Source: Acidobacteriota bacterium (GTDB lineage: Bacteria > Acidobacteriota > Holophagae > Holophagales > Holophagaceae). Taken from it: 8,705 bases of DNA. The stretch spans positions 1-8,705 of the forward strand of contig JAJYBX010000056.1 in assembly GCA_021778785.1 (NCBI GenBank), given 5' to 3'. A program made the translations under genes and the position numbers. The notes beneath the pieces were generated by a model. That model had not been told where the DNA came from and did no database searches. It was given only the letters and a program-made list of their open reading frames with translations. Below are positions 1 through 8,705 of the stretch, piece after piece. Each line of letters opens with the position of its first letter. Positions within the stretch are counted from its first letter, which is position 1.

Positions 1-1225
1 GCGCCGCGAAGAAGGCGAAGCCGGTGCCGCCGAACATCACGTAGTGGAAGTGCCCCACGATGAAGTAGGTGTCGTGGATGTGGACGTTGATGGCAAGGGC
101 CCCCTGCATGACGCCCGTCAGCCCCCCGATGCAGAACAGGAAGATGAAGGTCATGGCGAAGAGGAGCGGGGGCTGGAAGTCGATGGAGCCCTTGTAGAGG
201 GTGCTGACCCAGTTGAACACCTTGATGGCGCTGGGCACGGCCACGATCATCGTCAGCAGCGAGAACAGCATCACGGAGAAGGAGCTGAGGCCGCTGGTGA
301 ACATGTGGTGGGCCCACACCAGGCTGCCCACGCCGGCGATGCTCATGCTGGAGAAGGCGATGGCCTTGTAGCCGAAGATGGGCCGGCGGGCGAAGGTGGG
401 CAGGATCTCGGAGATGGCGCCCATGGCCGGCAGGATCATGATGTAGACGGCCGGATGGCTGTAGATCCAGAAGAGGTGCTGGTAGAGCAGGGGGTCGCCG
501 CCCTTGGCGGGATCGAAGATGCCGATGCCGAAGGCGCGCTCCAGGATCACCAGCACCAGCGTGATGGCGAGGATGGGGGTGGCCAGGAGCTGGATCCAGC
601 TGGTGGCGTAGAGCGACCAGCTGAAGAGGGGCATGCGGAACCACTGCATCCCCGGGGCCCGCAGGCGGTGGATGGTGGTGATGAAGTTGATGCCCGTGAG
701 CATCGAGGAGAAGCCCAGGATGAAGGCCGCGAACACGGCCAGGGACACGTTGGTGCCCGTGTGCATGCTGAAGGGCACGTAGAAGGTCCAGCCCGTGTCC
801 GGGGCGCCGCCGCCGGTGAAGAGCGACAGGATGGCCAGGATGGCGCCGGACATGTAGAAGTACCACGAGGCCAGGTTCAACCTCGGGAAGGCGACGTCCT
901 TCGCCCCGATCAGGATGGGCAGGAAGAAGTTGCCGAAGACCGCGGGCAGGCCCGGCACCACGAACAGGAAGATCATGATGACGCCGTGGACCGTGAACAG
1001 GGCGTTGTAGGTCTGGGCGGTGATCAGGTTCTGGAAGCGGGTGAGCTGGACCAGGCGCATGACGAAGCCGATCCCCACGCCGACGAAGAAGAAGCTGATC
1101 ATCGAGTAGAGGTACAGGATGCCGACGCGCTTGTGGTCGGTGGAGGTCAGCCAGGCCATGAGGCCCTTGCGGGTGCCGGTGTCTTCGAGGTAGCTGGGCT
1201 GGACGGTGGTGGCGTGGGTGCTCAT
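1..1225 (-). CDS. coxA: Cytochrome c oxidase subunit I (heme-copper oxygen reductase, type A2), 3'-partial
   Basis: Catalytic subunit holding heme a and the heme a3-CuB oxygen-reduction site. The window shows the first 408 residues of an expected 530 or more; the C-terminus is off the left edge. The frame is not in my helper translations and was read directly: it starts MSTHATTVQP and contains TSTDHKRVGILYLY. Ligands visible: H80 (heme a, TVHGVIM), H257 (CuB) with cross-link Tyr261 in YSHPAVY, H306/H307 (CuB, WAHHMF), H392 (heme a3) and H394 (heme a) in VGHFHYVMFGG; spacings 49 and 86 equal those of the Paracoccus enzyme. The D-channel Asp is D110 (GAKDVAFP) and the K-channel Lys is K335 (PSAIKVF). 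The A1-type Glu of HPEVY is Ala259, and Tyr255-Ser256 precede His257, which places it in the A2 subtype. The ATG at 1225 overlaps the SCO stop by 4 bases. Confidence 0.96.
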   Translation of the reverse strand, partial: MSTHATTVQPSYLEDTGTRKGLMAWLTSTDHKRVGILYLYSMISFFFVGVGIGFVMRLVQLTRFQNLITAQTYNALFTVHGVIMIFLFVVPGLPAVFGNFFLPILIGAKDVAFPRLNLASWYFYMSGAILAILSLFTGGGAPDTGWTFYVPFSMHTGTNVSLAVFAAFILGFSSMLTGINFITTIHRLRAPGMQWFRMPLFSWSLYATSWIQLLATPILAITLVLVILERAFGIGIFDPAKGGDPLLYQHLFWIYSHPAVYIMILPAMGAISEILPTFARRPIFGYKAIAFSSMSIAGVGSLVWAHHMFTSGLSSFSVMLFSLLTMIVAVPSAIKVFNWVSTLYKGSIDFQPPLLFAMTFIFLFCIGGLTGVMQGALAINVHIHDTYFIVGHFHYVMFGGTGFAFFAA

Positions 1226-2052
1226 TCGCCCTCCTCGGACTTGGCCTTCCCGCGGCCCTTGAAGACCAGGACGAGCACGAAGATCGCCGCCGCGAGAAGG
1301 GTGATGGCCGCGGCCACCTTGGTGAAATCAAGGACGTACTTGCGTCCGTGGGGGTCGTAGCTGAAGCAGAAGCTCAGCAGCTTGTTGATGGACGGATGCG
1401 CCTCGCCGCGGGCGGCCTCCTGCAGGGCCATCTGGAGATCGGCCGGCAGGTAGGTGATGCCGTACATGTAGCGGGTGACCTTGCCCTTGGGGCTGAGGAT
1501 CATGAGGGCGCCGGCATGGACGAAGTCGTCGCCCACGCGCTTGTACTTGAACCCGACGGAGTCGGCCAGGGCCTTGGTGGTGGCCGCGTCCCCGGTGAGG
1601 AAGCGCCACCCCCCGGAGGGGAAGGGCCGGGTCATCTCGCCCAGGTAGTTGGTGCGCTTCTGGGTTGCCATCTCCGGGGTGTCGCGGTCGTCGAAGCTGA
1701 CCGTGATCACCTGGAAGTCCTTCCCGGGCTGGGCATCCACCTTGTTCAGCACCTCGACCAGGCCGTTGAGCTGGGGCGTGCAGATGCCCGCGCAGCGGAA
1801 GTAGTTCATGGTGAGGATGGTGGGCTTGTCGATCAGGCTGCGCAGGGTGACGGGCTGGCCGTCCTCGCCCTTCAGCACGAGGTCGAGGGGCACGGTCTGG
1901 CCCAGCTTCTCGTCCACGCCGACTTCCTGGGGCGAGAAGGTGGGGGCCGCCGGCGTGGCCGGGGCCGCGGGAGCCTGGGCCCGGAGGCCGGGGCCGGCCA
2001 GGAGCAGGAGCCCCAGGGCGAGGGAGAAGCGTCGGGTCATTCCGGCTGGCAT
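1222..2052 (-). CDS. SCO1/SenC-family copper chaperone with C-terminal membrane anchor
   Basis: Thioredoxin-fold copper protein that takes part in assembling the copper site of cytochrome oxidase, usually CuA of subunit II. The 276-residue product starts with a Sec-type signal (MTRRF, then a Leu/Ala/Gly core, ALRAQ-like end near residue 26), a Pro/Ala linker, and the SCO domain from about 40 to 215. The copper/thiol motif is CAGIC at 87-91 and the distal copper ligand is His179 in FVHAG; SFDDRDTPE (119-127) is typical of the family. Many SCO proteins have Pro after the second Cys; here it is Thr92. Residues 225-243 (LLSFCFSYDPHGRKY) and a helix near 246-264 followed by Lys/Arg form a tail anchor seen in SCO proteins of ACIII-oxidase clusters. 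The start at 2052 is chosen for its ribosome site; Met5 at 2040 is the alternative. The stop overlaps coxA as ATGA. Confidence 0.93.
   Translation of the reverse strand: MPAGMTRRFSLALGLLLLAGPGLRAQAPAAPATPAAPTFSPQEVGVDEKLGQTVPLDLVLKGEDGQPVTLRSLIDKPTILTMNYFRCAGICTPQLNGLVEVLNKVDAQPGKDFQVITVSFDDRDTPEMATQKRTNYLGEMTRPFPSGGWRFLTGDAATTKALADSVGFKYKRVGDDFVHAGALMILSPKGKVTRYMYGITYLPADLQMALQEAARGEAHPSINKLLSFCFSYDPHGRKYVLDFTKVAAAITLLAAAIFVLVLVFKGRGKAKSEEGE
1231..1236 (-). promoter_or_regulatory. Shine-Dalgarno site of coxA
   Basis: GAGGAG on the minus strand, five bases before the ATG at 1225. It is embedded in the Glu-Glu codons near the end of the SCO gene, so the SCO tail sequence and the coxA ribosome site are read from the same bases. 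Confidence 0.7.
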
Positions 2053-2057
2053 CGGTG

Positions 2058-2065
2058 TCTCCTCA
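2058..2065 (-). promoter_or_regulatory. Shine-Dalgarno site of the SCO gene, overlapping the upstream stop codon
   Basis: The minus strand reads TGAGGAGA, where TGA is the stop of the cytochrome c gene and GAGGAG is the ribosome site, six bases before the ATG at 2052. A second in-frame ATG at 2040 has no comparable site, so this decides the start in favour of 2052. Confidence 0.7.
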
Positions 2066-2953
2066 GCGGCCCGTCAGGGCGGACTGGAGTTCCTTCCACT
2101 GCGCCGGGGCGTAGGTCACCACCGCGGGGGCGAACCCATTGCCGGGGATCCCGGCCGCCACGGCCTGGGCGAAGGCCCTGTCGTCCTCGCGCCAGCGGGG
2201 GATCCCCGCCAGGGTCTGGGCGGCACGGGCGGGATCCAGGACGGCCTCCCGCAGGACGGGGTTCTTCGCCACGTCCGGCAGGGCCGGGGCGGCCTGGAAC
2301 TCGGCCTCGATCCGCTTCTCCGCGAAGGCCACGGGCACCTTGTTGGGGATGGTCTCCCCGGCGCTGGCGAAGAGCTTCGAGAGCGCCTCGAGGGCCTTGG
2401 GGTCCTCCGGTCCGTGGTCGAAGGCGCCGAGGGACTGGACCACGTGCACCAGGGCCATGCGGTCCTTCTTGCTGAGGTAGTTGTAGGACACCATGCCCGT
2501 GCCCTTCACGCCCTCCTCGAGCGTCTTGTAGATGGTCTCGATGCGGTAGCCGTTGGTCCACCCTGCCTGCTGGGTGAAGTTGCGGGGCTTGGGGTTGAGG
2601 CCCGTGCCACCGGGGCCGTCGCCCTTGCCGTCCGGCCCGTGGCAGGTGGCGCAGGTCTGGGCGAAGACGGCCTTCCCGCGGGCCATCAGCTCGGGGTTGG
2701 GCGTCATCACCGTCTTGGGATCGATGGGCGGCAGGACCACCCGCGCCGTGGCGGGGTAGTCCGTGGGATCCAGCCACCCGGTCTCGCCCTGGGGGGCCTC
2801 CACGGCGGCGGCCTCCTCGGGCACGTTGACGTTGCGGGTGCCCGGCACCACCAGGAACCCGAAGAGGGCCATGATGGCGATGAATCCCGCGACCACGAGC
2901 AGGGCCGAGATCAGGCGCTTGAGTTCGGAGGGGGAGACGTACTTGTCGATCAT
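2063..2953 (-). CDS. Membrane-anchored monoheme cytochrome c with C-terminal extension
   Basis: Probable electron carrier or accessory heme subunit between ACIII and the oxidase. The 296-residue protein begins with a short cytoplasmic segment (MIDKYVSPSELKRL), one helix near residues 14-36 that works as an uncleaved anchor, a Pro/Glu-rich linker, and a class I cytochrome c domain around 87-176 with heme motif CATCH at 101-105 and a likely axial Met154 (GTGMVSYNYL). Residues 180-296 hold no further CXXCH and no domain I recognise; they are rich in Ala, Pro and charged residues. The ATG at 2953 overlaps the actF stop (ATGA), with GGAG eight bases upstream. Position after actF and before SCO suggests a role in passing electrons to the oxidase, but this is inferred from context. 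It is not the ActE subunit, which is already present as the C-terminal half of the gene at 4098-5246. Confidence 0.88.
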   Translation of the reverse strand: MIDKYVSPSELKRLISALLVVAGFIAIMALFGFLVVPGTRNVNVPEEAAAVEAPQGETGWLDPTDYPATARVVLPPIDPKTVMTPNPELMARGKAVFAQTCATCHGPDGKGDGPGGTGLNPKPRNFTQQAGWTNGYRIETIYKTLEEGVKGTGMVSYNYLSKKDRMALVHVVQSLGAFDHGPEDPKALEALSKLFASAGETIPNKVPVAFAEKRIEAEFQAAPALPDVAKNPVLREAVLDPARAAQTLAGIPRWREDDRAFAQAVAAGIPGNGFAPAVVTYAPAQWKELQSALTGR

Positions 2954-4101
2954 AGACGGAACTCCAGCCCTTCCTTGAGGAAGGGATCACCGACCGGCAT
3001 GTCCTCGCCCTTCTGCAGGGCGCCGCGCACCCAGAGGATGGCGCCGCTCAGGAAGAGGAGGGCGAAGCTGGCCTCGGGCCAGGAGAAGTGGGGCCCGCCG
3101 GGGAGGATGGGGAAGATCAGCCAGTAGATGTCCAGGATGTGGGCCGCCAGCATCAGGTAGGCCACGCGGCGGAGCCGGGAGCCGTCGCCCTTCGCGTCCC
3201 GGGTGACCAGGGCGAAGAAGGGCATCACGAAATGCAGGAAGGCCAGCATGACCGTCACCACGTGCCAGCCGCCCGTCAGCCGGGTCTGGAAGTAGATGAC
3301 CTCGTCGGGCAGGTTGGCGTACCACATCAGCATGTACTGGGCGAAGCCGATGTAGGACCAGAACACCGTGAAGGCGAAGAGGAAGCCGCCCAGGTTGTAG
3401 AGGTGGTCCTTGCGGACGCCTTCGAGGCGGTCCTGGTCCTTGAGGTGCAGCACAGCCAGGGAGGTGGCCGCGAGGCCGCCCAGGAAGGCGCCGGCGAAGA
3501 GGTAGACGCCGAAGATGTCGCTGTACCACTCGGGGGTGAGGCCGGAGATCCAGTCGAAGGCCACGAGGGTGATGGCGAGGGCGAAGATGGCCATGAAGGC
3601 CGGCGCGAACTTGCGGGCGCGGATGTTGAAGGCGGGATCCCTGGTCTGATCCTGCTTCAGCGAGCCGCCCACCAGCACCACCAGCCCCAGGATCAGCAGG
3701 GCCAGCACGATCACGGTGCGGACGGAGACGAAGGGCAGGCTCAGCCAGAAGGCCTTGCCGGCCAGGATCTTGTTGTGGAGGGCCTCGGGCCGGGTGCCGG
3801 GGAACAGCACCGGCAGGGCGCCGATGGCCAGGAGGCCGATGGGCACCACGGGGATGAGCAGGGTGGCGATGCGCTCGGGGATGCGGCGGATGGGCACGCT
3901 CCACTTGGCATTCACCAGGTGCTCCAGGGCCACGATGAAGAGCGAGCCCACGCCCACGGTGAAGAGGAGGACGAACCAGAGCAGCCAGTTGGCCCAGAAG
4001 CGCTCGGGGCCGGCCTTCAGGAAGGCCGCCACGACGCCCACGGCGCCGATGGCCAGGGTCCCCCGCAGGAGGTTGGTGGTCGATCGGTTCTGCTGGCTCA
4101 T
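2950..4101 (-). CDS. actF: Alternative Complex III subunit ActF, second NrfD-like membrane protein
   Basis: Structural homologue of ActC within ACIII. In known complexes ActF is the second integral-membrane scaffold, proposed to take part in proton translocation rather than quinol oxidation. The 383-residue protein has about ten hydrophobic helices near residues 11-30, 38-62, 79-101, 117-147, 165-185, 195-220, 236-262, 277-300, 312-333 and 343-360. Features in keeping with ActF are FDWISGLTPEWYSDIFG (182-198), the loop LKDQDRL before helix 7, and FWSYIGFAQYMLMWYANLP (247-265). The ATG at 4101 overlaps the preceding stop as ATGA. AAGGAGG lies ten bases upstream, rather far, so initiation probably relies partly on coupling to the gene before. 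The TGA overlaps the next ATG by 4 bases. An alternative label is simply 'quinol:cytochrome c oxidoreductase quinone-binding subunit 2', the same protein under another name. Confidence 0.94.
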   Translation of the reverse strand: MSQQNRSTTNLLRGTLAIGAVGVVAAFLKAGPERFWANWLLWFVLLFTVGVGSLFIVALEHLVNAKWSVPIRRIPERIATLLIPVVPIGLLAIGALPVLFPGTRPEALHNKILAGKAFWLSLPFVSVRTVIVLALLILGLVVLVGGSLKQDQTRDPAFNIRARKFAPAFMAIFALAITLVAFDWISGLTPEWYSDIFGVYLFAGAFLGGLAATSLAVLHLKDQDRLEGVRKDHLYNLGGFLFAFTVFWSYIGFAQYMLMWYANLPDEVIYFQTRLTGGWHVVTVMLAFLHFVMPFFALVTRDAKGDGSRLRRVAYLMLAAHILDIYWLIFPILPGGPHFSWPEASFALLFLSGAILWVRGALQKGEDMPVGDPFLKEGLEFRL

Positions 4102-5238
4102 CGGGTGCCCGCCTCCTTCACGTCCTCGTCGGTGGCGTTCTGGGCGCGCTGCAGGGCGCGCACGTAGTGCACGACCTCCCAGCGCTGGGTCTCGGTGAGG
4201 TCCGCAGCGTGGGAGGGCATGGCGTTCTTGCCCATGGTGATGGCCCAGAAGATCTTGCCGTCGGGGTAGTCACGGAACTGCTGGGCCTGGAGGTTCGCGG
4301 GCTTGGCGCCGTAGGCCGCGGTGAGCGTCGGCACGCCGTTCCCGAGGGCGCCGTGGCAGAGCTCGCAGCGGTTGTGGAAGATCTTCTTGCCGGCGGCCAG
4401 CACCTGGGGGCTGCTGGGCAGGGGATTCACCAGGCTGGCGGCCTCGTCCTGGGAGGCCACGCCCAGGGGCAGGTAGCCCCGGGCGACGGTGCCGGCCACG
4501 GGCATCCGCATGCCGAAGCCGTCCTTGAAGAAGGGATCGGCCTTCTGGGCGTTCAGGCGGGGCTGGTCCTCCATGTGCGACATGGGCGGCAGCACCGGGA
4601 AGAGCTTCACGGCGCCGTACATCGCCAGCCCGGCCACCACGCAGGCGGCGAAGATGCCGCCCGCCACGCGGAGGATGTAGTCGCTGGTGAGGAAGGGGCC
4701 GCGGTCCGGCTCGGGGAGCACCTCGATCTGCGTGGCGCCGGCCGCCAGCAGGGCCGCCTTGGCCGCCTCGGCGTCGAAGCCTTCGCCCTCGGACTCGATG
4801 GCCAGGGCGAAGCGGTCGCGGGTGATGGCCTTGATGGCGTCCGAGGAGAGGACGGGATGGCCGAAGAAGGGCAGCTTGTTCAGGAGCAGCAGCATCCCCA
4901 GGCCGGCGGTGAAGGTGGCGAAGAGCACCGTCACCTCGAACATGATCGGGACGAAGGCCTCCCAGGAGGAGGGCGCCTTGCCGCCGGTCACGATGGGGTA
5001 GTCGATGGCGCTGATCCAGTACTCGAAGCCGAAGGCGGTGATGGCCCCCAGGATGCCCATGACCAGCACCATGCCGCCCAGGGGCGAACGGCGGCGCTCC
5101 AGGGCGTCGTCGATGCCGTGGAGGGGGTAGGGCGTGTAGGCCTCGAGCGCGCCGAGCTTCTTCGCGCCCACCTGGGGGATGGCCCCCATGAGGGCGTCGG
5201 GGGTGTCGAAGAGGCCGAGAACGGCGAAGGACTTCCCG

Positions 5239-5246
<8 letters not shown>
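4098..5246 (-). CDS. Fused ActD-ActE: DUF3341 membrane subunit joined to monoheme cytochrome c subunit of ACIII
   Basis: One 382-residue protein combines two ACIII subunits that are separate in the characterised Rhodothermus marinus complex. Residues 1-180 are ActD (DUF3341): an N-terminal cytoplasmic domain with the family hallmark YTPYPLHGID (38-47), helices near 57-77 and 97-122, then a soluble stretch. A third helix near 193-214 leads into an ActE-like section beginning MEDQPRLNAQ, with GTVARGYLPLG at 252-262 and a class I cytochrome c domain with heme motif CELCH at 294-298 and probable axial Met343 (NAMPSH). The positive-inside pattern (RRR at 51-53, basic residues after helix 2) predicts N-terminus in, C-terminus out, so the heme faces the periplasm as ActE requires. 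The ATG at 5246 has GGAGA five bases upstream, and the frame shows no sign of a sequencing-induced join. It overlaps actC by 8 bases and actF by 4 (ATGA). Confidence 0.93.

Positions 5247-8705
<3,459 letters not shown>

Noticed and set aside
2038..2040. Alternative SCO start at Met5.
   Set aside because: It would give a tidier signal peptide (MTRRF), but no ribosome site lies at a proper distance, while the ATG at 2052 has GAGGAG six bases upstream. Kept only as an alternative.
2053..2062. Possible terminator or internal promoter between the cytochrome c gene and SCO.
   Set aside because: The gap is only 10 bases, part of the ribosome site, with no hairpin or T-run.
2950..4560. Similar short strings DPFLKEGLEFR (end of ActF) and DPFFKDGFGMRMP (ActE part of the fusion), possible duplication.
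   Set aside because: The similarity covers only about ten residues in different structural settings and the surrounding DNA is unrelated, so chance is sufficient.

Overview
The window is a single uninterrupted stretch of minus-strand genes encoding most of an Alternative Complex III (ACIII, a quinol:electron-acceptor oxidoreductase) followed by a separate membrane cytochrome c, an SCO-type copper chaperone and subunit I of a heme-copper oxygen reductase. The DNA is GC-rich throughout (roughly two-thirds G+C by eye), with strong G/C preference at third codon positions. The gene content fits a Gram-negative aerobic or facultative respirer that uses ACIII instead of a bc1 complex. Acidobacteriota (for example Holophagae/Geothrix-like) is my best guess at lineage, but this is an impression from protein style and composition and is weakly supported.

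Reading in the direction of transcription (right to left): actB, C-terminal two-thirds only (8705-6632, runs off the right edge); actC, NrfD-like quinol-binding membrane subunit (6642-5239); a fused actD-actE gene, DUF3341 plus monoheme cytochrome c (5246-4098); actF, second NrfD-like membrane subunit (4101-2950); a membrane-anchored monoheme cytochrome c with a C-terminal extension (2953-2063); SCO/SenC copper protein (2052-1222); and coxA, an A2-type oxidase subunit I (1225-1, runs off the left edge). Six of the seven genes overlap the next gene's start or stop, and the only gap is 10 bases, so there is no room for an internal promoter or terminator between genes. No intergenic stretch longer than 10 bases exists.

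Expected path: quinol is oxidised at ActC (ActF is the structural homologue); electrons go through the ActB iron-sulfur clusters to hemes of ActA (expected upstream, outside the window) and of the ActE half of the fusion, then to the separate cytochrome c or directly to the oxidase, where CoxA reduces oxygen and pumps protons. SCO helps insert copper into the oxidase, probably the CuA site of subunit II. Subunit II is not in this window.

The most noteworthy points are the ActD-ActE fusion with an added third transmembrane helix that puts the heme on the periplasmic side, the extra cytochrome c with an unassigned C-terminal domain, and the SCO-coxA junction without an intervening subunit II gene. 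These are architectural variants of a known system. I do not see an undescribed system here.
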